64,000 nt of DNA from Elizabethkingia miricola (GCF_001675285.1 NZ_LSGQ01000007.1:248001-312000), one strand, 5' to 3'; counted from the stretch's first letter, positions 34,186-44,407 are shown. Notes: generated from the letters alone by a model not told the origin. Translations and numbers: made by a program.

Positions 34186-37035
34186 ATGAAAAAAAATTTA
34201 CTATCATTTGCTGTCATTTTTTTAGCGGGAGCAAATATTTTTGCACAAAACATTCCGGTTGATCCTTCTGTAAGGACAGGAACGCTTCCGAACGGTATGA
34301 AGTATTATATTAAAAAGAATACAATGCCTGAGAAGAAAGTGGATTTCCGATTGGCAATTAATGCAGGTTCTATTCTTGAAGATGAAAATCAAAGAGGACT
34401 TGCTCACTTTATGGAACACATGAACTTCAACGGTACCAAAAATTTCCCAGATAACAAGCTGGTAGATTTCTTACAATCTATTGGAGTGAAATTTGGACAG
34501 CATCTTAATGCCTATACAAGTTTTGACGAAACAGTATACATGTTGCCTGTGCCGTTAGATAAACCCGGAAATCTGGATTCAGGTTTAAAAGTAATGGAAG
34601 ACTGGGCATTTAATGCAACTCTTTCGGATGAACAGATCAATAAAGAAAGAGGAGTTGTATTAGAAGAGCTAAGACTAGGATTAGGAGCAGATAAGAGAAT
34701 GATGGACAGGTATCTTCCTAAAATGCTTTACAAGTCCCAATACGCAGAAAGGCTGCCCATTGGTAAAAAAGAAGTTTTGGAAAACTTTAAGCCAGATGTA
34801 ATCAGGAAGTTTCATAAAGACTGGTACAGACCAGATCTTATGGCTATAGTTGTAGTAGGGGATATTAACGTAGACGAAGTTGAACAAAAGATTAAAACAA
34901 ACTTTGGTAAATATCCGAATCCTAAAAATGTAAGAGAAAGAAAATCTTTTGACCTTCCTAATCATGCAGAAACATTAGTAGCTATTGAAACAGATCCGGA
35001 TGCTACAAGCTCCATGGTAAGATTTATCATAAAAGATAAAGAAACCTATAAGCCCGATGTTACTATAGAGCAGTATGACCAAAGTCTGGTTGAAAATATA
35101 TCAGCTGCCATGCTGAATAACAGGTTGAGAGAGCTTGTAAACTCAACCAATCCTCCATTTACCTATGGTTCTGTTTACCACGGCGGAACATATGCAAGGA
35201 GTAAAGAAGCTTTTCAGGGGTTTGCAATGACAAAAGAAGGTGGTCAGGTTAGTGCGTTGAAAGTTCTTCTGGAAGAAGTAGAAAGAGCAAAAAGATTTGG
35301 TTTTACCCAATCGGAATTGGATAGGGCTAAAGCACAAACTCTATCCAACCTTGAAAGATCCTATAACAACCGTGATAAAACAGAAAGCGGAATGCTGGTT
35401 GATGAATATGTAAGAAATTTTCTGGAACATGAACCAATACCGGGAATTGTATGGGAATATGAATATACCAAGAAAAGCCTGCCTGCTGTAACACTTGCTC
35501 AGACAAATGAAGTTATCAAAAAACTTGTAAAGGATGACAGTCGTGTTATTGTGATTACCGGACCTAAAAAAGATAACGTTACAATGCCTACAGAAGCAAT
35601 GGTGTTGAAAACTTTTGATGATGTAAAAGTTGCAGACCTTAAACCTTATGAAGAGAAGGCAACGATTAAAAACCTGGTAAAGCCATTTAAATCCGAAGGA
35701 AAAATAGCGAAAACTGACACTGATGCTAAGCTGGGGACGACTACATGGACACTGAGTAACGGTGCCAAGGTTACCTTTAAGAAGACAGATTTTAAAGATG
35801 ACGAAATTGTATTTACAGCCAGAAGTTTAGGTGGAAGCTCTCTTATTCCGGACTCAGACTATAACAAAACCCAGTTTGCTTTTTCTGCATTGTCAGAGGC
35901 AGGAGTGAATGGGCTGAACAAAACAGAACTAACTAATTATCTGGCAGGCAAACAGGTGAGTGTAAACCCTTTTATTAGCAATTATACTGAAGGGATTTCA
36001 GGAAGAACAACCCAAAAGGATCTGGGCACCACAATGGAACTTATTTATGCTTATTTTACAGGACTAAACTATAATCCGGCAGCATTCAATGCATATAAAG
36101 AAAAGCAGTCTGCTATGCTGAATAACCTGCTGTCCAATCCCCAATTCTATTTTTCCAGCGAACATGCTAAGTTTATGAACCAGAAGAATCCAAGATTTAT
36201 TGGTATAATTCCAATGGAAAAAGACTGGGCAAATACGGACTATAAGAAGGCTTATGATATTTATAAAGACAAGTTTTCGAATGCCGGTAATTTCCAATTC
36301 TATTTCGTAGGTAATATAGATGAAGCTAAATTCAAAAATGAAGTTTTACAATATATTGCAAGTCTTCCTTCTGCCGGAAAACCAACAACATATAAAGATT
36401 CCGGTTACAGACAGATTACTGGAGATTATAATAAAGTGTACAAAAAAGGAAAAGATCCTAAAAGTTTAGTAACAATCTCTTATAGTGGTGAGGCTCCATA
36501 TAGCGAAAAAGATGCACTGGCATTATCTGCGCTGGGAGAAGTAGCAACGATAAAAGTAATTGAAAAATTAAGAGAGGATGAAAGTGGTATTTATGGTGGT
36601 GGTGCCAGAGGTGGGATGAGCAAAGTTCCATACGGGTCCTTTAACTTCAGTATAAGTTTCCCTTGTGGACCGGAAAATGCAGAGAAACTGACTAAAAGTG
36701 CTTTGACCGAACTTCAGAAACTTATAGATAACGGACCGGAGCAAAAAGATCTGGATAAGTATAAAGAAGGAGAGTATAACGATGATAAGACCAATATGAA
36801 AGACAATATGTACTGGATGAATGCTCTTACTAAAAACCAATATGATGGTAGTGATAAATATGAGATTCTGAACTATCAGGAGAAGGTAAAAGCACTGACT
36901 ACAAAAGACCTGCAGGCTGTAGCTAAAAAATATCTTACAAAAGATAAAATTGTAGCAATGCTAATGCCGGAAGACGGATGGCAGGAAAATGTAAAAAAGA
37001 AAGATGAAAAACCGGCAACGGTTAAACAGAACTAA
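34186..37035 (+). CDS. M16 family metallopeptidase (insulinase/pitrilysin type)
   Basis: A 949-residue secreted peptidase, signal peptide ending IFAQ. The inverted zinc motif HFMEH (His74, Glu77, His78) lies in GLAHFMEHMNFNGT, and the distal Glu is in ERGVVLEEL (Glu161 or its neighbour). The second half is the usual non-catalytic M16_C repeat with WTLSNGAKVTFKKTDF. As in other pitrilysins, two homologous halves close around peptide substrates. The protein is likely periplasmic and degrades short peptides. It is flanked by terminators and probably monocistronic; the gene follows the HMG-CoA synthase by 137 bases. Confidence 0.93.
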   Translation: MKKNLLSFAVIFLAGANIFAQNIPVDPSVRTGTLPNGMKYYIKKNTMPEKKVDFRLAINAGSILEDENQRGLAHFMEHMNFNGTKNFPDNKLVDFLQSIGVKFGQHLNAYTSFDETVYMLPVPLDKPGNLDSGLKVMEDWAFNATLSDEQINKERGVVLEELRLGLGADKRMMDRYLPKMLYKSQYAERLPIGKKEVLENFKPDVIRKFHKDWYRPDLMAIVVVGDINVDEVEQKIKTNFGKYPNPKNVRERKSFDLPNHAETLVAIETDPDATSSMVRFIIKDKETYKPDVTIEQYDQSLVENISAAMLNNRLRELVNSTNPPFTYGSVYHGGTYARSKEAFQGFAMTKEGGQVSALKVLLEEVERAKRFGFTQSELDRAKAQTLSNLERSYNNRDKTESGMLVDEYVRNFLEHEPIPGIVWEYEYTKKSLPAVTLAQTNEVIKKLVKDDSRVIVITGPKKDNVTMPTEAMVLKTFDDVKVADLKPYEEKATIKNLVKPFKSEGKIAKTDTDAKLGTTTWTLSNGAKVTFKKTDFKDDEIVFTARSLGGSSLIPDSDYNKTQFAFSALSEAGVNGLNKTELTNYLAGKQVSVNPFISNYTEGISGRTTQKDLGTTMELIYAYFTGLNYNPAAFNAYKEKQSAMLNNLLSNPQFYFSSEHAKFMNQKNPRFIGIIPMEKDWANTDYKKAYDIYKDKFSNAGNFQFYFVGNIDEAKFKNEVLQYIASLPSAGKPTTYKDSGYRQITGDYNKVYKKGKDPKSLVTISYSGEAPYSEKDALALSALGEVATIKVIEKLREDESGIYGGGARGGMSKVPYGSFNFSISFPCGPENAEKLTKSALTELQKLIDNGPEQKDLDKYKEGEYNDDKTNMKDNMYWMNALTKNQYDGSDKYEILNYQEKVKALTTKDLQAVAKKYLTKDKIVAMLMPEDGWQENVKKKDEKPATVKQN

Positions 37036-37045
37036 TCAATGTAAG

Positions 37046-37074
37046 AAAAACCGCAGTTTATCTGCGGTTTTTTA
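37046..37074 (+). terminator. Intrinsic terminator after the M16 peptidase
   Basis: AAAAACCGCAG / CTGCGGTTTTT (37046-37056, 37062-37072), an 11-bp stem with a 5-base loop and T-run. Confidence 0.85.
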
Positions 37075-37075
37075 T

Positions 37076-37108
37076 TTGCCTATTCTGTAAAGTATTTAGC
37101 TATATTTG
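37076..37108 (+). promoter_or_regulatory. Putative promoter of the DUF5009 gene
   Basis: TATATTTG (37101-37108) matches the -7 consensus; TTG at 37076-37078 lies 22 bases upstream, partly within the preceding terminator tail. Confidence 0.5.
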
Positions 37109-37150
37109 TTAGAATATAGAAATATTATAGTTAAATTTTATTACTTCTGA

Positions 37151-38353
37151 ATGAAATCAGCCCGTTATTACTCCTTAGATGTATTTCGTGGTGCCACGGT
37201 AGCACTAATGATTTTAGTAAACAATCCCGGAACCTGGTCTGCTATATATCCACCTTTAGAACATGCTAAATGGAATGGCTGTACCCCTACGGATCTGGTT
37301 TTTCCGTTTTTTCTTTTTGCAGTAGGAAACGCTATGACTTTTGTGATACCTAAATTTCAACAACAGAATAGCTCCGTTTTTTGGAAAAAGGTGATTAAAA
37401 GAACATTATTAATCTTTGGTATAGGCCTGTTTCTTAATTGGTGTCCGTTTTTTAAATGGGATCATGATAATTTAAATTTCATAAGCTGGGAAAGCTCTGG
37501 TGAAAGCGGAGTCCGCATTATGGGAGTACTGCAAAGGATTGCCATTGCCTACTTTTTTGCATCGGTTATTGCTTATTATTTCAAAGAGAAAATGGTTTTG
37601 TGGATTAGCGGTGCATTATTGGTTGTTTACTGGTTGCTAACCCTGTTTCTTGGTGGAGCAGATCCATACAGTATAGAAGGTTTTATTGGTGTGCCAATAG
37701 ACCACAGCATATTGGGAATTGCTCATGAATATAAAGGAGAAGGAGTTCCTTTTGATCCTGAAGGTCTGTTTAGCACTATTCCTGCAATTTCACAGGTTTT
37801 ATTTGGTTATCTGATAGGTAATTATATTCAGAAAAAAGGCAATATTCAATGGTTTGGTAAATCCCTGAAAGAAAACAGTATCTACTCTATGTTGTCGGGG
37901 CTTTTTATTCTGGGGATTATAGCATTATTTATTTCTTATGTATGGCAATTAGACTTTCCATACAATAAGAAGATATGGAGTAGTTCCTATACTTTGCTGA
38001 CTACAGGATTGGCAATAATGGTTCTGGGAGTGTTAATCTGGTTTATTGAAATTCTTGAAATAAGAAATAGATTAATGAAATTCTTTGATGTATTTGGGAA
38101 GAACCCTTTATTTATATATGTTATCAGTGGAGTAGTACCTAGATTATTCAGTCTCATCAGGCTTGAAAATGGAATGGATGATAAAGGAAAAATAAAATAT
38201 TTCTCGCCATTGGGGTGGTTTCATAAGCATGTATGTGAGCCGATATCCTATTCACCAGAGTTTGGGTCTTTTCTATATGCACTTATTTTTCTTGGATTCT
38301 GTTGGCTATTGGCCTACTGTCTGGATAAAAAGAAGATCTATATTAAAGTGTAA
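37151..38353 (+). CDS. DUF5009 / heparan-alpha-glucosaminide N-acetyltransferase-like membrane protein
   Basis: A 400-residue polytopic membrane protein. The N-terminus RYYSLDVFRGATVALMILVN and the loop THE-like ...WNGCTPTDLVFPFFLFAVGN are the recognisable features of the NagX/HGSNAT group, which carry an acyltransferase-like fold with about ten helices; human HGSNAT acetylates heparan sulfate terminal glucosamine and bacterial NagX accompanies N-acetylglucosamine uptake. Here its role is unproven; the presence of glycan lyases in the window is suggestive only. No nag genes are adjacent. It is transcribed alone, ending 5 bases before the convergent AraC gene's stop. Confidence 0.82.
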   Translation: MKSARYYSLDVFRGATVALMILVNNPGTWSAIYPPLEHAKWNGCTPTDLVFPFFLFAVGNAMTFVIPKFQQQNSSVFWKKVIKRTLLIFGIGLFLNWCPFFKWDHDNLNFISWESSGESGVRIMGVLQRIAIAYFFASVIAYYFKEKMVLWISGALLVVYWLLTLFLGGADPYSIEGFIGVPIDHSILGIAHEYKGEGVPFDPEGLFSTIPAISQVLFGYLIGNYIQKKGNIQWFGKSLKENSIYSMLSGLFILGIIALFISYVWQLDFPYNKKIWSSSYTLLTTGLAIMVLGVLIWFIEILEIRNRLMKFFDVFGKNPLFIYVISGVVPRLFSLIRLENGMDDKGKIKYFSPLGWFHKHVCEPISYSPEFGSFLYALIFLGFCWLLAYCLDKKKIYIKV

Positions 38354-38357
38354 AATA

Positions 38358-39284
38358 TTAGTAAGCTCCTAATATCACAGAATCCTGAAATATTTTAGGA
38401 GTGATTCCTTCATGCTGTCGGAAAATTCGGGTAAAGTAATTAGTGTCCGAAAAACCAGTCTGGAAAGCAACCTCTTTTATGCTTTCGTGTCTCGCCAAAA
38501 GCTCTTTTGCTTTTTTTATACGCTCAGCCAGAATAAATCTGTTAGGTGAAATTCCCAACTCTTCTTTAAACATTTTGAAGAAGTTAGATTTGCTTACATA
38601 GGCCACATTTGCAATCTGATCTATTGTAAGTTTTTGGTGCAGATTCTTTTTTATAAATTCAATAGCAAATCCTATATGAGACTTGCTTTTCATAAGGCAC
38701 TTTTCAACAAGGTTTCGGCCTTGCGTCTGCATTAACCGGATTAATAATTCTTTCAGTGCGAAATCAGCCATAACATCCTTCTGAGGATTGTCATCCATAG
38801 CTATACGGATAATATTATTGGTTGTAAGTGCCAAAGCGGGAGTATTAAAGAGATAGAATTCATCCATAGAAATATTCCAGTTAGAAGCTTCATCCACTTT
38901 TGGCGTCCGGAAGTTAAGCTCATTCAGAGAGTTTTCTACAAAGTCAGGATTAAAGCTTAGGGTAATACACTGCGATGGCGTCTCATCAGCTTCCGGAAAA
39001 TCAATAATCATCGTTTCGCCAGGGGCTACCAAAACGCTTTCCCCCGGAAGATATTCAAAATAATCTGTTTTCCCGTCCAGTTTCATTCGTTTTTTTCCCT
39101 GAAGCATTCCGGTAAAAGTAAGATTTTCAAAATTCAACTTCACATCAGAAGCACTTCTATGGGTTTCATAAATACTAAACTCACAGTTTTGCATACCAAA
39201 TGTTGTCTTATTTTCTATAAAATTAGAAAGCTGATCTTCTTGTAAGAGTGTAAGCGTATTTACTAAAGACTTTGCATTTTTCAT
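38358..39284 (-). CDS. AraC family transcriptional regulator
   Basis: A 308-residue regulator with an N-terminal AraC-type ligand/regulatory portion and a C-terminal double helix-turn-helix domain (about 205-300): FIKKNLHQKLTIDQIANVAY and GFSDTNYFTRIFRQHEGITP. The N-terminal part is of the type that accompanies aldehyde dehydrogenase genes. It faces the aldehyde dehydrogenase at 39470 across a 185-base divergent region, and is therefore the likely activator of that gene and, further on, the alcohol dehydrogenase and DUF779 genes. Ligand unknown. Confidence 0.9.
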   Translation of the reverse strand: MKNAKSLVNTLTLLQEDQLSNFIENKTTFGMQNCEFSIYETHRSASDVKLNFENLTFTGMLQGKKRMKLDGKTDYFEYLPGESVLVAPGETMIIDFPEADETPSQCITLSFNPDFVENSLNELNFRTPKVDEASNWNISMDEFYLFNTPALALTTNNIIRIAMDDNPQKDVMADFALKELLIRLMQTQGRNLVEKCLMKSKSHIGFAIEFIKKNLHQKLTIDQIANVAYVSKSNFFKMFKEELGISPNRFILAERIKKAKELLARHESIKEVAFQTGFSDTNYFTRIFRQHEGITPKIFQDSVILGAY

Positions 39285-39469
39285 GACTTCTTTTTTAACT
39301 GTGACTTATAAAAGTATTAAATAAAAATCAAACAGATCCATAAAGTACTGTTAATGAAATGATAAAATTATCCGGTGAAGATTATTTTGCTATAAAAATG
39401 GAATATTATGCTATGTGTTTGGTCTTAGAGTAGATAACTTCGGTTGAAGGAGATTTTAAAAAAATAATT

Positions 39470-41002
39470 ATGAGTACTACAGAAGCTGTGCTTGCAGAAG
39501 ATAAAGCACTAAAAAGACCTGAGTTCAAGGCAAAATATGATAATTATATCGGTGGTAAATTTACAGCCCCGGTATTAGGTGGTTATTTCGATGTGGTTTC
39601 ACCAATAGATGGAAAAGTTTTTACTAAAGTAGCGCACTCTACTAAAGAAGATACTGCGCTGGCAGTTGATACAGCTTATGAAGCTTTTAAATCGTGGAAA
39701 AATACATCTGCTACAGAGCGCAGTATTATGCTGAACAAAATTGCAGATCGTATAGAACAAAATCTGGATTATATTGCCGCTGTGGAAACAGTAGATAATG
39801 GAAAAGCTGTTCGAGAAACACTGGCTGCAGATATTCCGTTGGCAATTGATCATTTCAGATATTTTGCAAGTGTTATAAGAGCGGAGGAAGGTTCGCATAA
39901 CGAATTGGATAAAGATACCGTTTCATTAATAGTGAATGAACCTTTAGGAGTTATTGCTCAGATTATTCCGTGGAATTTTCCGATTCTTATGGCAGTGTGG
40001 AAATTGGCACCGGCATTGGCTGCAGGGAATTGTGTAGTTCTGAAACCTGCAGAAAGTACACCTGTATCTATTATGGTTTTAATGGAGCTAATCGGAGATC
40101 TTATTCCTGCCGGAGTGGTTAATATTGTCAATGGTTTCGGTGCAGAACTGGGCCGTGTACTGGTTACCAATCCTAAAGTATCTAAAGCCGCATTTACAGG
40201 ATCTACAGCAACAGGCCGTATGGTAATGCAGTATGCTACGGAAAACATTATTCCTGTAACACTGGAATTAGGAGGTAAATCGCCAAATATATTCTTTAAT
40301 TCAGTAATGGATGCGGATGATGAGTTCCTAGATAAAGCTATTGAAGGAGCTGTTCTATTTGCTCTTAATCAGGGTGAAATCTGTACCTGTCCGTCCAGAT
40401 TACTGGTTCAGGAGGATATCTATGATGCATTTATTGAAAGAGTAATAGACCGTGTGAACAAAATTAAAGTGGGAAATCCGTTGGATCCGACTGTAATGAT
40501 GGGAGCACAGGCTTCTCAGATTCAGAAAGATAAGATATTGTCTTATATCAACCTTGGAAAAGAAGAGGGAGCAGAAGTATTAACAGGCGGAGATGTGAAT
40601 AATGTGGGTGAAGGTCTGGAAGATGGATTCTATATCCAGCCAACACTATTCAGAGGAAATAATAAGATGAGAATTTTCCAGGAAGAGATCTTTGGACCGG
40701 TACTGGCGGTTACAACTTTTAAAGATGAAGAAGAGGCTATTGCTATTGCAAACGATACCATCTATGGACTAGGAGCAGGTGTATGGACACGGGATGCTCA
40801 TCAGTTATACCGTATTCCGAGAGCTGTTGAAGCTGGTAGGGTATGGGTGAATCAGTATCATTCTTATCCGGCAGGAGCACCGTTTGGAGGATATAAACAA
40901 TCCGGAATCGGAAGAGAAAATCATAAAATGATGCTAGATCATTATCGCCAGACCAAAAATATGCTGATCTCTTATAATAAAAACAAATTAGGCTTTTTTT
41001 AA
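39470..41002 (+). CDS. Aldehyde dehydrogenase (AldB/ExaC type)
   Basis: A 510-residue NAD(P)-dependent dehydrogenase that oxidises aldehydes to acids. Catalytic residues are visible: Asn169 in IPWNFP, Lys192 in LKPAEST, Glu266 in LELGGKSP and Cys305 in GEICTCPSR. The adjacent Cys307 and the surrounding QGEICTCPSR segment resemble E. coli AldB, an acetaldehyde-oxidising enzyme. Its position between an AraC regulator and an alcohol dehydrogenase plus DUF779 suggests oxidation of small alcohols to acids. A hairpin ends the transcript at 41017-41059, so the alcohol dehydrogenase may have its own promoter. Confidence 0.93.
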   Translation: MSTTEAVLAEDKALKRPEFKAKYDNYIGGKFTAPVLGGYFDVVSPIDGKVFTKVAHSTKEDTALAVDTAYEAFKSWKNTSATERSIMLNKIADRIEQNLDYIAAVETVDNGKAVRETLAADIPLAIDHFRYFASVIRAEEGSHNELDKDTVSLIVNEPLGVIAQIIPWNFPILMAVWKLAPALAAGNCVVLKPAESTPVSIMVLMELIGDLIPAGVVNIVNGFGAELGRVLVTNPKVSKAAFTGSTATGRMVMQYATENIIPVTLELGGKSPNIFFNSVMDADDEFLDKAIEGAVLFALNQGEICTCPSRLLVQEDIYDAFIERVIDRVNKIKVGNPLDPTVMMGAQASQIQKDKILSYINLGKEEGAEVLTGGDVNNVGEGLEDGFYIQPTLFRGNNKMRIFQEEIFGPVLAVTTFKDEEEAIAIANDTIYGLGAGVWTRDAHQLYRIPRAVEAGRVWVNQYHSYPAGAPFGGYKQSGIGRENHKMMLDHYRQTKNMLISYNKNKLGFF

Positions 41003-41016
41003 ATAGTGTGTTTGAG

Positions 41017-41065
41017 CAACTAAACCCGGAAGATATAAATATTCTGAAAGGTTTAGTTGTTTATT
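41017..41065 (+). terminator. Possible terminator after the aldehyde dehydrogenase
   Basis: CAACTAAACC (41017-41026) pairs with GGTTTAGTTG (41050-41059) around a 23-base loop; T-rich sequence follows. Confidence 0.6.
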
Positions 41066-41204
41066 ATCCGTTAGTATAATCCGAGTATGATGTAAGAATT
41101 TCGGTGCTTTAAAAACAGTATTATACAAATGAATATTTTGTGTTCTTGTATTGATTATGAATTTTTGAATTTTATATAGAATTCAAACTAAAATAAAAGT
41201 AAAT

Positions 41205-42242
41205 ATGATTCCAAAAACAATGAAAGCAGCGGTTGTCCAGGGTTATGGAGAACCATTAAAGATTCAGGAAGTACCGGTAAGAGAACCCGGCCGTTATGAA
41301 GTATTGGTAAAAGTAATGGCGTGCGGAGTCTGTCATACCGATCTACATGCTGTGGACGGAGACTGGCCTGCTAAACCCAAAATGCCATTGATTCCGGGAC
41401 ATGAAGGTGTTGGTATCGTCGTTGCTTGTGGTCCGGATGCTATGGTAAAAGAAGGTGATGCTGTTGGAGTTCCTTGGTTATATAGCGCTTGTGGATGTTG
41501 TGATTATTGTATAACAGGCTGGGAAACGCTTTGTGAAGCCCAACAGAATGGAGGATATAGTGTAGATGGTGGATTTGCTGAATATGTAATTGCTGATTCC
41601 CGATATGTAGGACATCTGAAATCTAATGTCAATTTTCTAGAGATTGCACCAATTTTGTGTGCTGGTGTTACCGTATATAAAGGATTAAAAGAAACAGAAA
41701 CCAAACCTGGTGAATGGGTTGCTATTTCCGGAATTGGCGGATTGGGTCATGTTGCCGTACAATATGCAAAGGCAATGGGAATGCATGTCGCAGCTATAGA
41801 TGTTGCAGATGATAAACTGGAACTTGCAAAAAAGTTAGGTGCAGATCTTACGATAAATGCAAAAACAACCGATCCGGGTACCTACTTGCATAAAGAAGTG
41901 GGGGGAATGCATGGTGCTTTGATAACAGCTGTTTCCCCGATTGCCTTTAAACAAGGAATCGATGTGCTTAGAAGAAAAGGAACTATTGCGCTGAATGGGC
42001 TTCCTCCGGGATCATTTGAATTGCCAATTTTTGAAACGGTACTAAAGAGGATTACAGTAAGAGGCTCTATTGTAGGGACAAGAAAAGATTTGCAGGAGGC
42101 ATTGGACTTTGCGAATGAAGGTTTAGTAAAAGCTACAGTAACCTCAGCAAAATTGGAAGATATTAATGATGTTTTTGACAAAATGAAAAAAGGCCAGATC
42201 GACGGAAGAATAGTTCTGGATATTGCAGGAAGTCAAAATTAA
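41205..42242 (+). CDS. adhP: Zinc-dependent alcohol dehydrogenase
   Basis: A 345-residue medium-chain dehydrogenase that oxidises primary alcohols such as ethanol with NAD. The catalytic zinc is held by Cys43 (ACGVCHTD), His66-Glu67 (PGHEGVG) and a later Cys; the structural zinc by Cys96, Cys99, Cys102 and Cys110 in [17 protein letters not shown]. The nucleotide motif is [18 protein letters not shown]. The length is that of bacterial AdhP. Its two zinc sites are intact, so it should be active. It lies with the aldehyde dehydrogenase and DUF779 gene as an alcohol-to-acid route. Confidence 0.93.
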   Translation: MIPKTMKAAVVQGYGEPLKIQEVPVREPGRYEVLVKVMACGVCHTDLHAVDGDWPAKPKMPLIPGHEGVGIVVACGPDAMVKEGDAVGVPWLYSACGCCDYCITGWETLCEAQQNGGYSVDGGFAEYVIADSRYVGHLKSNVNFLEIAPILCAGVTVYKGLKETETKPGEWVAISGIGGLGHVAVQYAKAMGMHVAAIDVADDKLELAKKLGADLTINAKTTDPGTYLHKEVGGMHGALITAVSPIAFKQGIDVLRRKGTIALNGLPPGSFELPIFETVLKRITVRGSIVGTRKDLQEALDFANEGLVKATVTSAKLEDINDVFDKMKKGQIDGRIVLDIAGSQN

Positions 42243-42283
42243 CAGATAAGTATTTAGATTTTTTAATGAGGTAAAAATAGGTT

Positions 42284-42661
42284 ATGATTTCCAGACTGGA
42301 TATAACAGATAAAGCATTGTCTGTAGTAAATGAGTTAGAAGAAAAATATGGCCCGTTAATGTTTTATCAGGCTGGCGGGTGCTGTGAAGGAACTCAGCCT
42401 CAGTGTTTTGAAAAAGGAGGTTTTTTTCCACGGATGAATGATGTTCTGCTTGGTCATATTAAAGAATATGAATTCTGGGTAGACAGAGATTTATTTGAAT
42501 ATTGGCAGTATTCACATTTTACGCTGGATGTTCTGGATGGCTTTGGCCCGGGAGGATTTTCTCTGGAAACACCATTGGGGAAAACTTTTAAAATACATTA
42601 CAGGTTATTTACTCCTGAAGAACTTGAAAATCTGGAGCCTGTAAAAAGAAATGATGCTTAG
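42284..42661 (+). CDS. DUF779 domain-containing protein
   Basis: A 125-residue cytoplasmic protein assigned to DUF779, which commonly travels with aldehyde or alcohol dehydrogenase genes. The N-terminal segment LMFYQAGGCCEGTQPQCFEK carries three cysteines, probably a metal or redox site, and VDRDLFEYWQYSHFTLDVLD and GGFSLETPLGKTFKI follow. Function is unknown but the gene neighbourhood suggests support for the nearby dehydrogenases, perhaps in metal handling or aldehyde detoxification. It is 41 bases after adhP and is followed by a strong terminator. Confidence 0.83.
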   Translation: MISRLDITDKALSVVNELEEKYGPLMFYQAGGCCEGTQPQCFEKGGFFPRMNDVLLGHIKEYEFWVDRDLFEYWQYSHFTLDVLDGFGPGGFSLETPLGKTFKIHYRLFTPEELENLEPVKRNDA

Positions 42662-42665
42662 ATAT

Positions 42666-42699
42666 AAAAAAAAGTGAACCACTTGGTTCACTTTTTTTT
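42666..42699. terminator. Bidirectional terminator between DUF779 and the M28 peptidase
   Basis: AAAAGTGAACC pairs with GGTTCACTTTT (42670-42680, 42685-42695) in an A-rich and T-rich setting on both strands. Confidence 0.85.
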
Positions 42700-42705
42700 A
42701 TAGTA

Positions 42706-44250
42706 TTAGTTAGTTCCTTTGCGTTTAGGTTCCTTTACCTCAGGCCAGGTTTGTCCTGCAGGCATAGTACGTTTCTGTCTGCTTACCAGTTCGGGTTCTT
42801 CCGAAGCCATATAAGCCATAACTGCAGCTGCAATTACATTGTTCTTTACCTCATCAAACATAATTTTGTCGTAAGTATCTCTGTTGGTATGCCATGTATA
42901 GCCAAAATAACCCCAGTTAAGAGAACTTAATGAAATCCCCGGTACACCAGCTGCTACAAAAGAAGCATGGTCGGATCCACCGCCACCAGGCATTCCCGGA
43001 AACGAAGTTTCAATATGTTTACCCACATTTTTAGGAAGAGCTGTCATCCAACGGGTAAGGTAATCATATGAATCTACAAAACCTTGTCCCTGAATATTAA
43101 CAACACGGCCTGTTCCGTTATCCTGATTAAATGCTACCTGTGTATTTTTGATAATTTCAGGATTATCTACTACAAATGCTCTTGAACCGTTTAGTCCCTG
43201 TTCTTCACTTCCCCAATGCCCTATAATAATAGTTCTTTTGTTGTTAGGGTAGTATTTTTTTAGGATTCTTGCAGCCTCCATCATGGTAATAGTACCTGTT
43301 CCGTTGTCTGTAGCTCCCTGTGCTCCGTCCCACGAATCGAAGTGAGCAGAAAGGATTACATATTCGTTTGGTTTTTCTTTTCCTTCAATTCTTGCAATGG
43401 TATTGAAAGACTTGGCTGTTCCAAGATTTTTAGATTGTGCATTTACTTTGATTGTCGGTTTTTTACCATTCAAAGCAAGACGATAAAGCATTCCGTAATC
43501 TTCAACAGCAATATCTATCATCGGAATGTTTTTGGTTTTAGCTCCAAAAATTCTGTTAGCTCCCATAATACCAGTCCAGTTAGAAATAGCAATACCAGCT
43601 GCACCTGCTTTTTCTAATGCTTCGGGAAGAGTATTGTTATCGTAGCCTGTATTTTTAATTAAAGCCCTGAAATCTTCAGCATCTTTATCTCTTTGTGCTT
43701 TAAACTTTTCGTACAATTCCGGAGTAGCAAATTCTTTTAGTTGATAGTCAGGGCGGCCAGATCTTTGGTATTGTGCCATCAATACAAATTTGCCCTTAAT
43801 TCCTTTTAACCATTCCGTGAATTCGGAGGGATTATTCACTTTAGGAAGTATGACCACCTCAGCATCTATTGCTTTTTTGGTGGCAGGAGACCATGCCAAC
43901 TGCATCGATTCCAGGCTTTTTACACGCGGCGAAGTCATTTCTACCTGTGTAATTCCTCTTTGCCAAGAAGCCCATTCACCAAACTGTTGGTTTTGTGCAT
44001 CGATTCCCCAGCCTTTATATTTTTCTACAGCCCAGTCGTTAGCTTGCTTCATTGCAGGCGAGCCAACCAAACGTGGACCAATAACATCTAATAATTCAAA
44101 AGCCAAATTTTCTAACTGAGAATTATTATTAGCTTCATTTACAATGTTTTGAACTACAGGATTTAACTTTTCCTGTGAGGTTTGCTGGGCCGACCAGAAT
44201 TGCGCCGAAATAACTAACGCAGAAAGCGTAATTTTTTTGTACATATTCAT
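42706..44250 (-). CDS. M28 family zinc peptidase with PA-like insert
   Basis: A 514-residue secreted metallopeptidase, signal peptide ending FWSAQQ. The zinc ligands are seen in SAHFDSWDGAQGATDNGTG: His303 and Asp315, with the general base Glu349/Glu350 in GHWGSEEQGLNGS; a later Asp lies in AFNQDNGTG and a His in WHTNRDTYD. An insert of about 100 residues (155-260, with ALEKAGAAGIAISNW) corresponds to a protease-associated domain. These enzymes remove N-terminal amino acids from peptides in the periplasm or outside the cell. It is the only gene in its transcript, with AT-rich DNA upstream (44251-44407) and no clear promoter. Confidence 0.92.
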   Translation of the reverse strand: MNMYKKITLSALVISAQFWSAQQTSQEKLNPVVQNIVNEANNNSQLENLAFELLDVIGPRLVGSPAMKQANDWAVEKYKGWGIDAQNQQFGEWASWQRGITQVEMTSPRVKSLESMQLAWSPATKKAIDAEVVILPKVNNPSEFTEWLKGIKGKFVLMAQYQRSGRPDYQLKEFATPELYEKFKAQRDKDAEDFRALIKNTGYDNNTLPEALEKAGAAGIAISNWTGIMGANRIFGAKTKNIPMIDIAVEDYGMLYRLALNGKKPTIKVNAQSKNLGTAKSFNTIARIEGKEKPNEYVILSAHFDSWDGAQGATDNGTGTITMMEAARILKKYYPNNKRTIIIGHWGSEEQGLNGSRAFVVDNPEIIKNTQVAFNQDNGTGRVVNIQGQGFVDSYDYLTRWMTALPKNVGKHIETSFPGMPGGGGSDHASFVAAGVPGISLSSLNWGYFGYTWHTNRDTYDKIMFDEVKNNVIAAAVMAYMASEEPELVSRQKRTMPAGQTWPEVKEPKRKGTN

Positions 44251-44407
44251 ACTCTTTTCATTTATATATTTCGGAGTCTAAATTAACGAATAATAAAAGT
44301 TTTACCAAGTTTATGATGTTTTGTTTTAAAATTATTTTTGATATGGTTAATAAATTATAGTTATTTTTGTTTAAACTTTATAAAATAGATAAAAATAGTA
44401 GTGGTTT

